Shown: positions 1-13,200 of the stretch, in pieces
How positions within the stretch are numbered: the first letter of the stretch is position 1
Layout: the number at the start of each line of letters is the position of its first letter
Origin: Monoplex corrugatus
Lineage: Eukaryota > Mollusca > Gastropoda > Littorinimorpha > Ranellidae
Length of the DNA: 64,000 nt
Assembly (NCBI GenBank): GCA_030674185.1
Contig: CM060312.1
Coordinates: forward strand, 23,843,461 to 23,907,460
Direction of reading: 5' to 3'
Position numbers and translations under genes: made by a program
The notes under the pieces: generated by a model
Told to the model about the DNA's origin: nothing
Seen by the model: the letters and a program-made list of their open reading frames with translations, nothing else
Databases searched by the model: none

Positions 1-840
1 AATGCAGACAACCCAACTCTCTCGGCCAGCGAGAAGATGGTGCTGTACTTGGTAGCCCCTCTCCTGGAAAAGGGCTACCATGTCTACACGGACAACTGGT
101 ACAGTAGTCTGCGGCTGTACCTCTACCTCCTGGAAAGGAACACCTTGGCCTGCGGCACCGTCCGGGAGAACCGGGGTATTCCAGAGGAGCTACGTGGAGT
201 GAAGCTGGACCCCGGATCATCAGCTGCTCTTTGTGGTGACAACAAGATCGTCGCCACAAAGTACCACAGCACAAAAGTGGTGCACCTGCTGTCCTCTGTG
301 CATGGCCACACTGAGGCACCCATTCCACACCGGGGATGACGGGGTGTCAACATGCGTCCGTCTGTTTCATCGAATTACAACAGGAATATGGGTGGAGTTG
401 ACAAACAAGATCAGCTGCTTCACCCATATGACTGCTCACGTAAGTCGATGAAATGGACAAAAAAACTGTTTTTCCATTTTCTGCAGGTTGCAGCCTGCAA
501 TGCATTCATCTTGCAAAAGTCAAGAGGTGATGACTCCTGTAAAACTTTCCTAAGTTTTTTGGAGAGTGTCATCACCTCTTGGATTTGGCCAGATCAGGTG
601 CCAGCTGTGGAAGAGGGAAAAACAGATGACGAGGTGAGGGTGGGTGCACACCACTTTTTATTTCCACTGCCACCGACACCAAACAAGTCTAACCCCACCA
701 AGCCGTGTCGGGTCTGCACGAAGAAAATAAAAGTGCGGAAGGAATCCCGCTACTACTGCCCCTCCTGCCCATCCAAGCCTGGATTGTGCTTAGGCCAATG
801 CTTCAAGGACTACCACACCAAGTTTGCGTATTGGCAGTAG
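1..840 (+). pseudogene. piggyBac-type transposase, C-terminal part, with an in-frame stop
   Basis: Reads in one frame from the left edge to TAG at 838-840. It matches the C-terminal half of PiggyBac-superfamily DDD transposases, which cut and paste DNA at TTAA. Visible are the YTDNWYSS block around the second catalytic Asp, the block with MGGVDKQDQ around the third Asp, and a terminal cysteine-rich zinc-binding domain with repeated CxxC pairs (CRVC, CPSC) from about 700 on. The first catalytic Asp would lie left of the window. TGA at 337-339 interrupts the frame just before the MGGVD block; the same frame continues at once, so this is a nonsense change and not a frameshift. It lies downstream of the last visible PBRM1 exon and in opposite orientation, so probably inside a PBRM1 intron. 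As assembled it cannot make a full transposase. Confidence 0.88.
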
Positions 841-2757
841 GGTGTTCTGTGTTAGTTTTTTTTTCCCCTCAGTTATATATATTTCATTTTCTTCTGCTTT
901 TTTGTGCTTTTGTTTTTGTGTTCTTAGTTTTCCATTCTACAGTGCGTTTTTTTTTCTTCACCTGTGTGTGTGTTCACCGTTTTGTGAACGCTGTGACAAG
1001 ACTGAGTGCCATCAGTGAAAGAAGACCAAGTGGAGTATAGAATGAATCCCCTTGTGTGTTTCTTTGAACCACAATTTGGACAGACAAAAAAATGAACACC
1101 ATCCCCCAAAGTTATGAAGTAACGAATGCAGACAACCTGAGGATTATGTCCAAGCACAAGTGCTGGATTCCTTTAGAACAGTATGGCAGTAATGTGAGTA
1201 CAATATGTTCAGAAACACTCACACAGTTTCCACAGTGTTTTGTGTGATAACAAATGGATACCATGTGTGTGTGTATGTGGGGGGAGGGTCTTTCTTTTTG
1301 AACAGACAATTGTTTATTTTTTTCTTCAGACTTTTTTTTCCCATAGTTGTCATTTTGAACATTTACCAATATGTATAATATTATACTATAACAATTTGGA
1401 CCATACTGTGTACTTACAGTGATGTTGAGTAAACACTAACAGAAGTTTTTGTCAGTGTTTTACAGGTTTTATGTGTTGTAACATGTGTATGTTTTTAGAA
1501 ACTTTTATTTTCTGTAAAACCACCATCCGTTATATCCCTGGCCATCTTCCCAATGGCTAACAAAATTACACTATTGTTATATAGCATTATAACTTGGGGT
1601 AAAATGAAAGAGAAGCCATAAAATCTAAGTCATATGTCAACAAATGAATAAGCAGTGATTGCGGTACTGAACCTACCCCAAATAGTAAAATTATGCCCCT
1701 TTCCAGTAGAATTGGGGTACCCCCAGTAACATACAGATTGTTACACAGAGGGACATTTATTGACATCAGTTTGAATCCCAGGTGTTTGTAATATTGCTGA
1801 GCAAACACCAAAAGGTATTTTGCTTTGTTCAGTGGGCTTTTATGTGCTGAATTGTACTAAAACTCTCAAATTGAAAACAAAACAAAAACTGATTTATCAC
1901 ATGTTATTAGTGTGAACCATCATCATTACCAACAAAATCAAATTAGAATGATGTGAAATTGTAAACAAGGGTATAAGGAAGAAGTCCACAAAAAATCTAA
2001 CAAATAACTCAATAAGTGGATGAGTAATGTACATGTTAGTGAACATACTGCAAAAAGCATGATTATGCCCCTTTTTTCCTAAAAAATAGTACTCCCAATT
2101 ATGAGCAGATTATGATCAAGAGCAACATTCCTTGGGATTTATATGACTGTCATGTGTTAGTGCTGATGTTGAATAAATAGTAAAACCACTTTTCCAATGT
2201 TCTGACTCATTTTGTGTGGCACAGTGTATTTGTGTATACTCGAAAGCTGTTATTTTTTGGTAATTTTTTGTAGTTATGTAAGTTTCTGCTATACTAATTA
2301 TCAACATAATCAAGTTATTTTGACAGGACATTGTAGACCAATGCATAACAACAAAACATGCAAAACATCTGAGAGATCTGTCAAGAAATAAATGAGCAGT
2401 AACCATTTTATTGAACCTACCCTAAAAAGCTAAATTTTACCCTGGCAAGCTGTTATTCGAAAGTGCTATTATACTGAGCATTTAAGGGTTAAGACAACTT
2501 TGCCACAAAACTGAATCAAAACTAGTTGAAAATCAAAGCAACATTATCTAGCTCTGCATACTCACAAACCTCATGGCAAAGTGAGGCGATCATATTCAAA
2601 TCTAATGGTACTAGTTGCCAGTCTCTCTAAATATGAATTTCTGGGGGGGACTAAAGGCCACTTGCACCAAGTTTCAAGTTTTTCTCGAAACAGACAGATC
2701 TGTGACATCACACAGACACAGACATGTAAGTCTAGCCTCAGTGGTGTAAATACTTAC
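841..2757. other. AT-rich, probably PBRM1 intron; no gene seen
   Basis: Past the piggyBac stop the sequence is AT-rich with T-runs and scattered short ORFs lacking domain similarity. The words at 1-11 recur at 1126-1136, which may be internal to the piggyBac element. The next PBRM1 exon after 2758 was not found here and probably lies left of the window. Confidence 0.5.
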
Positions 2758-2925
2758 CTTGTAAATGACCGACTTAGATTCATTGTACTGCTGGGCATTG
2801 CGTAATATCAACAGCAGGTCTTTCTCCAGTTCATCCAGATGATGATACTTGCCCTCCTGGATCTTCATGGCGATTGTCTTCAGGTCAATAGGTGCTTGAA
2901 TGTGCTCATAATACTCTGGGTATTT
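2758..2925 (-). CDS. PBRM1: PBRM1 coding exon, core of bromodomain 2
   Basis: 168 nt, phase 0 at both ends, acceptor tgcctacag and donor gtaagta. Encodes 56 residues starting [19 protein letters not shown] and ending NESKSVIYK, the ZA loop through the BC-loop Asn (RNAQQYN) of the second bromodomain. The following exon is not in the window. Confidence 0.95.
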
Positions 2926-5900
2926 CTGTAGGCATTAAAAATAATAACAGATAAACAAATCAACAAAACAAAACAAATGAAACAGCAATTCTTGAACACT
3001 AACAAATTTTCTAGATTTTGAATCATCTAAAGAGAAAGTAAAAAACAACAACAAAAAACCAAGGAGCAAGATCTTATGCTAATACATGCCATTAATACTG
3101 CATTTAAGAATATGAAAACAAAAATTTGTTTGAAGAGCTCTCACTTTGATCTTAGAAAATTTATCAAAATTTGAAAACAAAAATTTGTATACATGAAGAG
3201 CTCTAGCTTTGACCTCAGAAAATTGATTTACTATGCAATATCCATGTGTAAGCTTTCGATTAATCAAAACATTCTCAGCTGAAGAATAAGAATGCTGCAA
3301 TGAAAAATGCATTAATACTGTAAATGGCAAATTCAGAAACAGCCTTCATGATTTGATACTGATATCTACTATATCAAACTTATATGTACATAAGAATGAA
3401 AGTGAAAGGCACAGGAACACTGTCAAAACTTACAGTTTTACTTGGCAGAAGCTGGAAAATTTCACTGATGTTTCGATCGCCATCTCGTGCCGTCATGACA
3501 GCAGCAAACAGCTGCTCCAACTCCTCACTGTCATCATGGCGTGATTCCAACTTGCTGTCTGGCGTAGCCGCTTCCGATTTCTCCCCCTCCTCCATCTCCT
3601 CATCTTCCTCTTTCATTTCCTTACCTCCAACGCCCTTTTCCGCACGTGACTGATCTTCAATCATGGATTGCTAGAAAGACAGATTGATTTATTTTCTTTT
3701 TAAAAACTGATAACAATCATGTATGTGTGTATGTATGTGCGCACACATGCGCATGCATAGTCTAAGTGTGTGTGTTTGCGTGTGCTTGAGTGCGTATGTG
3801 TGAGTGTGAATGTGAGAGTGTGTGTACTTTTGGGCTTATACATGCATGTCTGACCAAAACATATCATCAAAAAATTTTATTAGCTATCAAAAAGTATCAA
3901 CAAGAATAACTGCTTAACTTTGTAAGGAAGTTCCTTTAAACATATACAGGCAATAGTCCAGCTAAACAAAAAGTACAATTGTGAGAACCTTAACTGATAC
4001 AGCCTATTCAAAAGGCTGCAGTGTTTTAAATGTAGTCCATAAGGCATCTCTGGATCAGAGAAAAAAAACAACAACTTATCACCTTGGAGTTTTTCCTCCA
4101 CGTTCATTTCTAAATAAGTAGAGGCATGAAAAAAAAAGCAAAAGCAATGAGCCTTCAATTACAAATACTGTGGAACTACAATAGATATGTAGTGATATAC
4201 TGTGGTAATTTTGTTGCTCCAAGCAAAGCATGTGCTATGGATGAATAGAAAAGAACTTGGTCAATAAGTCCAAACCTGGACACCAGGTTTAGTCCTCGAG
4301 TCATGTGCCGCAACACAAAGTTAGTTTAGCAAGGTAAGTCTAACATGAATCTCTATGGATTGAGTGAATGTATGAGGTATGAATACGCTTGAATGAGCAA
4401 AGAAGACAGACTTGTGAAAAGAAGACAGACATGTATCCACTTCAATTATAACATGTCTTCCAGTCATGTAAATATCTTCACCAACAATCTCATGTAACTT
4501 ACACCCAAAGGACTGCCATTATTGGTGCCAGTCCCCGCATCTACTTTGCCTTTGACAACAACATCCTCCTCCAGCATTCCTTCTTCCACGTCTGTGATGT
4601 CACTTTCAGAACCTGCTGTGTCCTGTTGCCCTTTGTGGCTGGACTGTTCACCCACATAATGGTCAGACAGATCACCAAATGTCTCCTCCAACAGCTCAGC
4701 CTTCACCTCCTCATAGATTTCCCACAGCTCACAGGCATCCTGGTACTCCTGGGAATCTTCCTGTAACAGCAGAATGCAATGCAATACATTAACAAGTCTT
4801 CTTATGTTTCTGTTGTTTACATTGCTGTTTTTGTGCTGAGTAATGTTTTTTCCGATATTTGTATGCATGTTCTTTGGCTCGCACTGTGCAAACATTTTAT
4901 TTTTGCATTGTTCGCATACTGTGTCTCTGATGAGTGTGCAAGCTGGGTACTTTTGTGTTTTAATAAGCCATTAAATACTGACATAGCTTACAGGATCTTT
5001 AACATGTACATTATGTTGTTTATGAGTTATGTATACACACAAAAGGAAATCAGACATTAGCAGGTCTGACATATTTTCCTGACCAAGGAGATCAGAAAAC
5101 CTCCAATTTCACTCATCAAAAGCTCTTTGAACTCAAACTTTCCAAGTGGAAATCTGACATCCCGACAACATAGTATCATGCACATTGACTGGCTAAGAAA
5201 AAGTTTGACCATATTTGCTTGCAATGTTAGGATTCAACAGAACATACTACCATTCAACAGAACAATCACTGTATTACCAGATCTGGAACATTAGAATCCA
5301 ACAGAACATCTTGCTATGCTTCTGGTAATAGACTAAACGCACTAATACAGTTTTTAATCATTTTGATTCTGGATTCTTCCAATTTTTCCGAAGAAAAAAT
5401 TATCACTTTTGTAACAGAGTGCCTTGCTCTGTTACAATCTTTCCCATTTACCTACAATGCTCAAAGGCATTTACCTACAATGCTCAAAGGCAACACAGTG
5501 TAGTATGCTTGCCTAGATCAAAAAGGCCTTGCATTCTCTCGGCCAAATTGTACTCTTATTTTACAGCCTCTGCCTATCCATAGCTATGCATTGAACATTC
5601 CAAAGATCTAACCAATACATGATGCATATAACACACTGCTGTCATATCTAAACAATGAGCAGATCTATAATGTGTACATGTATTCTGAAGCCGGGCTTAT
5701 GACATATTTTGTTGTCATCTTCAGTCTGTTACACACAGTATAACGTTATAGTCCTACAGAACCTAGAGGGGGCCGTCTTTAATCTATGCCACCTTCAGCA
5801 CCTTGTAAAAACAAACGCCGTGTAATAGCCCGTACGTAACCTGCGGAAACCCACAGACAATGACCGCAGGTTGTGTTGCGGTTGTATGGAGCCCAGGGCT

Positions 5901-8900
5901 GACTGTCTTTGTTCCACGCCGCCCTTCCGTGTTTGTGGCGTAATAGCCAGTACACAGCCGCCTGCAAAACCTACGAACAAGTATGCCAGTTGTGTGTACC
6001 GAGGCACTGTGCTAATTAACAACTAATGCAAGACCTCCATTAGTTTCTATCAGAGTTAACTTTTTGCCACACACCAAATGTTCATTGTGTGGGTGAGAAC
6101 AACCAATCAGACCTTACCATCTGAAAGTATTGATAGTATGACCATCACGCATTGTTCTCACCATCGCGCTTTGTTCCCAAAGAATATAAATTGACAAGAC
6201 GCTATGATGTCATAGCACATCATTTCTTGACACCACTCTCACCAGAAGTGACCAACCTCACACTGTTAGACTGCTGTCACTGCAGCACTGTCTTCTTCTT
6301 CGTCTTCCTTTGATGTCTTCTTCTTCCATATCTTCTTTGTCTTCTTTGACTTCATATATCACTGTCCTTTTCCCCTTACTGCCATTCTCCGATTTCCCTT
6401 TTTTCTTTCCCTACCTATCATCATCATGAGACAGAATAAAGAGTCAAGCACTATCCACAGAATTGTCTTTTGAGTGACTGACTTCCCTTTCTGCTCTGGA
6501 CACAAAACGACCACCACAGCAATCATCATCACCTACCCCTTAACTCTATTGTGACTGCACTTGCCACAGCTGAGCTCTCCTGCTGGCCTAGGGCTGCCAC
6601 AGTGAAATCACTGAGAACTGGGTGCAAGTGAACTTATCCATCGATTTCAGACAAAGCAGCTGGCAAAACACAGCTGAAGCGTTCAACGAAGTTCCTTCCA
6701 CAAGGGAAGCAACTGCCAACAACTAAATCATTAGCATAACAAAAGTAGAGGGAGTTATATACCCTAGACCGTCTGTTGCTATGACAGAAGAAGCCCGTCA
6801 TCAGTGAGAGCTCAGCCGTTACTTCGATCGAAGTAGCCCATCGTCAACGAGTTAACCACTCGCCCCATCTCACTTTATACCATGATTACATAGATTCTTC
6901 TTTGGCTTATCCTTTTAATTCCCTCAGTCAGACAATGTGTTCTAGCGGTACCAAGACTGACATGTTGCAGCCATCTGGGATACACTACTGTGATGTCTAC
7001 GGGATTTTCTACTTTAAAGCTTGCAAGACGTACAGCCAGAGCAAATATTCACATGATTCAGTGAATCATGGATGGAACTTCAGCAACTTTTACAAACACT
7101 CAGTGTTTCACTTTTAGTCATGAAATCTCAGCAACACTTTTAGAGTACGCATCAGAGCCAAGATTTCAAGGTTTGTAACAGTGAAAACTAACAACCACAG
7201 TACATCTTCAAGAAACTCAAAACAAACCATACACTTTGTAGTAAGCCTTTCAATTGTTGATCATACGCCGCACAACTATTATTAGGGGTTCAGTATCATG
7301 CACTTAAAACAATCATAAACATCTTTAACAATCATAAACAACTTTAAGAACCATTAATCATACCTTGTAGTATGCCTTAGCATTGTTGATCATGAGCTGA
7401 ACGTCTGCTGTCAGGAGTTCAATGTCATCATACTCTTCCATTTTCAACTTCTGCTGAACCTTCAGCAGGTCAATGGGTGTGGTCACTACATCATAATAGT
7501 CTGCTGCAGTTCTGCACAATGAAACTTGGATTATAGTACTTGGTTATTATTTTACCCTTTCACTTTTTCACTCTTATCAATCAGCTTCCTGTGTCATCAA
7601 AAGTAAATAATTAAAGTAAGTGATACTGTGTGTGTGCTTAAACTTACTTGTGTGTGCTTGAGTGACCTTGCTTGCATGCGCATCATTTTCAAGTGAACAA
7701 TAGGTGCATCTCTGACACTTGCATAAACATTTCTTTTTTTGACACAAACTGTTTCTTCACCTAACTTTTCATTGGCACCCTCTATGTTAGCTTCTGCCTT
7801 TCAGTACTTTCACTCAAGGTTTCAGCTGAATTCCTCAAAAGAATGTCTCTTGCTCAGAACAAACTCCACAAGAATTGATGCCACTGATGCCATGCAATGG
7901 AGAATATCCAAACTGGCGAAATGATCATGGCATAAGCTTTAAGCATACAATTAAGCCCCTTACAAGATATATAATACATAACTGATGTCCCTTACATACA
8001 TAACTGATGTCCCTTACCTATATAACTGATGTCCCTTACATATATACTGATGTCCCTTACATGTACACTGATGTCCCTTATATAACTGATGTCCCTTACA
8101 TATATACTGATGTCCCTTACATGTACACTGATGTCCCTTATATAACTGATGTCCCTTACATATATACTGATGTCCCTTATATAACTGATGTCCCTTACAT
8201 ATACAACTGATGTCCCTTACATATCAAGACATATATAACTGACATATAATAAAAAAAAAAACAACCGAAAGTTGCCTGCTTAAGGTCATGTGACTTCCTG
8301 AGTGCTATTTTTTTTAAATTCATTGAAAAAAATATGTCAACATTCAGGCTGCTATTTTTAGTATCTGGTCTATGATGATAACAATGAAGAACTCCCATCT
8401 GTATTCTCCAAGTATTTCACCACCAAAATACAAACTCTTCGTGACAGGCTCGACAGGACACCCTGTCAACCATGCTCACCTGACCCTTCCTTCTCTGGCA
8501 CACCTCTTACTACTTTTACCCCAGTCTCACAAGAAGAAATTTTCAACACAATCAGATCCATGTCGTTCAAAACCTGCGAACTGGATCCTCTTCCAGGTTC
8601 TCTCTTTTCCGACTGTCTCCCTACTCTCCTCCCATTCATCACTGACATCATCAACACTTCTCTCCAAACTGGAACTGTCCCAGATTCTTTCAAGTCTGCT
8701 ATTGTTCACCCTCTCCTCAAGAAATACAACTTAGACCCAAATGAACTGAAAAATTACCGGCCTATCTCTAATCTCTCTTTCTTGTCAAAACTCCTTGAAA
8801 AAGTTGTCCTCAACCAGCTGAACTCTCACCTGTCTGCCAACAATCTCCTCAATCCTTTCCAGTCAGCCTACCACCAGTGCCGTAGCACTGAAACTGCCCT

Positions 8901-10215
8901 ACTACACATTGTCAACAATCTCCTCCTTGCAACTGATACTGGCAAAGTCTCTCTTCTTACACTCCTTGATCTGTCTGCAGCCTTTGATACCATTGATCAT
9001 GGTATTCTCCTTTCTAGACTCCATCATACTTTTGGCATCTCTGACACTGCTCTCTCCTGGTTCACTTCATATCTATCAAACAGAAAACAAACTGTTCTCA
9101 TCAATGGCACTTACTCTCAACCCGCATACCTGACCTGTGGTGTTCCACAAGGATTTGTCCTTGGCCCTCTTCTTTTTACTCTTTACACCTCCCCCCTGTC
9201 CACCATCATCAACTTCCACTCTATAAAACACCACTTCTATGCTGATGACACCCAACTTCTTCAAGACAGTGACTCACCTGATAATATACAGCGCCTCTTG
9301 ACTCGCACCACTGAGTGTTACTCGGACATTAAGAACTGGATGACATACAATAAACTTCAGCTGAACGATGACAAGACAGAAGCTATCCTCATTGGCACCC
9401 ATCAGAAACTTTCTCAGCTGCCTCCTCTTTCTCTCCCATTATGTAACACATCAGTCCCAATTTCTGATTCAGCTAAAAACCTTGGTGTCTGCCTTGACTC
9501 TACCCTCTCCATGAACAACTTTGTTTCTCAAACTGCCAGATCTTGCTACTATCACCTCCATCATATAAGCCTGATCAGGAAGTATCTCTCTGTCGAAACA
9601 ACTGAAAAACTCGTTCTCTCCTTCATAATGTCTCGCATTGACTATTGCAATTCACTCCTGTCTGGTCTTCCTGCCTCCACCATTCACATCCTACAGCGCA
9701 TTCAAAACAATGCTGTATGCCTTGTACTCAAAAAGAAAAAAGCTGACCACATATCTCCTCTCCTGGTACAACTTCACTGGCTCCCTGTATCAAAGCGCAT
9801 ACAGTACAAACTAGACACCATGTGCTACAAAAGCCTCAATAACGCAGCCCCCGATTACCTGTCAAGCCTACTTGAGATCTATGTTCCCTCACATACCCTC
9901 CGCTCTGCCTCCGATCCTCTGACTTTTCGCTTTCCATGCACTAAGCTCAATACCTATGGTCCATGAGTCTTCTCTGTTTCTGGTCCACTCTCCTGGAACA
10001 AACTTCCTCTCTCAGTCCGTCAGCAACCTACTTTTGTCTCCTTCAAGTCCGCTCTCAAAACTCACCTTTTCTCCTCTGCATAAAATCCTGACCTCACTCA
10101 ACCCCCTCTGCAGCCTGTCTCCACTCGGAGGGGAATCACATTGTAATATATAATTGTATATAATATGCTCTCTATAATTTTCCATTGCTTTATTCTTTCT
10201 CCCCATTTATAGCAA

Positions 10216-10271
<56 letters not shown>

Positions 10272-13200
10272 GTGTGTTACGTGCGTGCGTGCGTGCGTGC
10301 GTGTCTGTTTCAGCGCTTAGATTTGATTTTATCAAGATTTTGCGCTATATAAATATTGTAATTATTATTATTATTATTATTATAACAATATATCACATCT
10401 GAAAATAGGACTGGAACACTCTTGATCAAATTAAGAGTCACCCTTTCGCAAGCTGTACACTTCTGTGCTTGATCACACACAGACTACTACATTGTACACA
10501 TTATCTCTAAACAGCAAAACTACCGACTAATTCTTCACGAAAACAAATAATTATAACATTAATTTTACCAACATGAGCCTCTAATTTGAACTAATGCTAG
10601 TGCAAACACGGCAAAGCCACTGATTGATGGCTTCAATTGTATGAGTGTGACGGTGTCAGAAGCTGCCATGATTGAACACTAACCCCTGCCATGACAGAAG
10701 ACTACCTGGACACTAACCCCTGCCATGACAGAAGACGATCCTCACGGCATGATTTCAAAGTACTGTAAAAAAATTGAGCTTAGTCTGAAGAAAAAGTCTG
10801 TTCTTCCTCTCATACTGGCCATTGGTCACAAAGTATGAACAGTCCAAACTTTTTAAAACAAAGTTTACACACATACCACAAAGTCAGGGAGAGTTCTATG
10901 AACTGCTGGTGATTATTCTTAGAATTTTTACAAAACAAGCTGCTGAGGTTTCGCTTGCTATGAAATTGGTGTGAGACGAAACCATCTGAAAAATGACTGA
11001 TGCATGTGCCACATCAGCAAAGGTTTGTTTAAAAACATCAACATTTTTCATGCAGTTTTGCTCATTCATTTGTTTTAATATTCACATGGAATGAAAGGCA
11101 AAACCTTCTTTCCACAATAAATTTCATCTTGCACAGTGTCCAATAAACTGGACACAGTGGTACTAAATGTACTCAAAATGAGCCAAATTCTATAAGGCGG
11201 ACTACAAAGTGCCTGATTTTGGAGTACCTACATGATTTTGGAGCACAACTAACAGACCATACAAATATATTTTTAAAAATATATCATACATGTGCACACA
11301 AACACATATGCTCATACTGAGCGAAACATTGCACTAGCATTATATACTGCCCTCATGAAACTACTCGGGGGCATAGCAGAAAATTGACAACAAGATGAAT
11401 ATAAATAAATCTGCAGAGGTGACAACCAAAGCTTGTCTGAAGGAACTTTTTCCTGTTGATAGCAGTCCAAATCTAAATCCAATGAAGACAAAAGTAATGC
11501 ATCTAGAAGGAAAAGAAAGTCAAACATATCATGATACTCTAATCAACAAGACTGCATTTGAAAATGTGAGTGATTTTAAATATTTAGGCTCAGTAAAGGT
11601 TCATGATGGCACCTGTACTAAAAGACATCAAAATAAGAGTAGGACTAGGAATGACAAAACAGAAAATAATCCAACCCAACAACATTTTGAAAGACGAAGC
11701 ATGCCAACAACCCCTAAAATCAAAATTCTAAAATGTTTGATCTGGCCAGTACTGCTGAATGGCTTTGGAGCCTGGACATGCAGAAAAGCAGATGAAAATA
11801 AGATTGAAGCAGCAGCGATGCGATTCTACAGCTTCTTAATTTACTCGGTACTGTTTTCTCCATTACTTTTCCCCACATCTTGAGCATTTGTATGGGTTAG
11901 TAATAAAATCACAAAATTGCAGTTCTTCAAAGTTAGGTTATGAAATTTTTAGAACTGATCAATAATACCTTGGACTAATTTGTGACAAAGTATGAAACTT
12001 TATTAATTAAAACTGGATGTTCTAGGCTTAGGCCAAAAATATCCATATTTTCAGATCTGAAATAAAACAACACAACAACAAAAAAACCCACTAAGCTGGG
12101 ACAGCTCTTTGTGTACACAAAATAACCAAAGAAATGTCTGACCCTGAATCTGAATAATATATAGACACAAAAAACATGATATTATGTGCATATATTCATA
12201 ACAATTCCACATTATCATATAGGCTTAAAAAAAAAAGAAGTCACAATTAGTGTGTTTGCCTGAAAATAACACTGAGAAATATTTATGTTACAATGTATAA
12301 ATCTGTCTTTATCATATTACTGTCATTATTATCATTATCACTGGGCTATTATTATTGCTGTCATTATCATTATTAGTTCTAGGTTTAAAGGGTTTTAGTC
12401 AATAATGATGACATGTACACTGTTTTATTTTCATTCATTTATTATTTATCCTGCACAAATAATGATAGATAATAAAGTAATAAAAGCAGACATCACTAGC
12501 CTAAAAGCCTGGATTTGACCTCTGTCAAGAATATGTTGCGTCTTCTGCTACAGCAAAATCATGGGGGCGTGGCTTTCTGGGGAATGTACAACCCCGCTGC
12601 TCCAGCAAAAGGCACCACAGCAGGAAGATAACAAACCCTGACACCAGTCATGGAGCAGAACACTGATAAAAACTTCTTCCGTAATATGCATAGTACTTTG
12701 GATTCGTTTTCCTCTCTGAACTACGCCACGACCATTATTTTTGTCTTCATCACACTCCAAGTCGCTTAAAACAGCGACAACGACAAGTGGTGTTAAGAAT
12801 CAACTGATTGATTGCAAAACTTCTTCCGTAATATGCATAGTACTTTGGTTTCGTTTTCCTCTCTGAACTGCGCCGCGACCATTAATTTTGTCTTATCACA
12901 CTCCCAGTCGCTTAAAACAGCGACAACGACAAGTGGTGTTAAGAATCGACTGATTGATTGCTCTCCTTATCAAAAAAAATCATCACTGTCATCTTCAATT
13001 GTCTCTTGAATGTCTAAATCTGCAGTCTGTAGCCTTTTTAAAACTTCAGCAGTGGTAAAAAGCTTCTGTCATCAACTTCTATTTGATTGTAGGGACTACA
13101 AGTACTAGCAAGCGATGCCATCTTGGTCCAAATGAAGTCAGTGGGTAGGGTAAAATAAAACGAGGTCATATACACAGGGTCAAATAAAATCTGTGCTGAT

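Larger units (their letters stand above)
8378..10383 (+). mobile_element. CR1/L2-like non-LTR retrotransposon, 5'-truncated
   Basis: Retrotransposon pol lacking its endonuclease half. The frame opens within the segment [12 protein letters not shown] and runs through reverse transcriptase motifs: [44 protein letters not shown] and FYADDTQL, then the thumb and C-terminal region. The frame ends at TGA 9964-9966, but in the sister copy at 25.7 kb this codon is Arg and the protein continues about 40 residues, here to a stop near 10083. After that comes a 3' UTR with a (GT)n tract and the tail gcgctatataaatattgtaa followed by (ATT)n. Not active as assembled. Confidence 0.9.

Noticed and set aside
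8007..8210. 67-codon ORF encoding a regular TDVPY repeat
   Set aside because: It is a translation of the 18-23 bp minisatellite; no start context or conservation argues for a protein.
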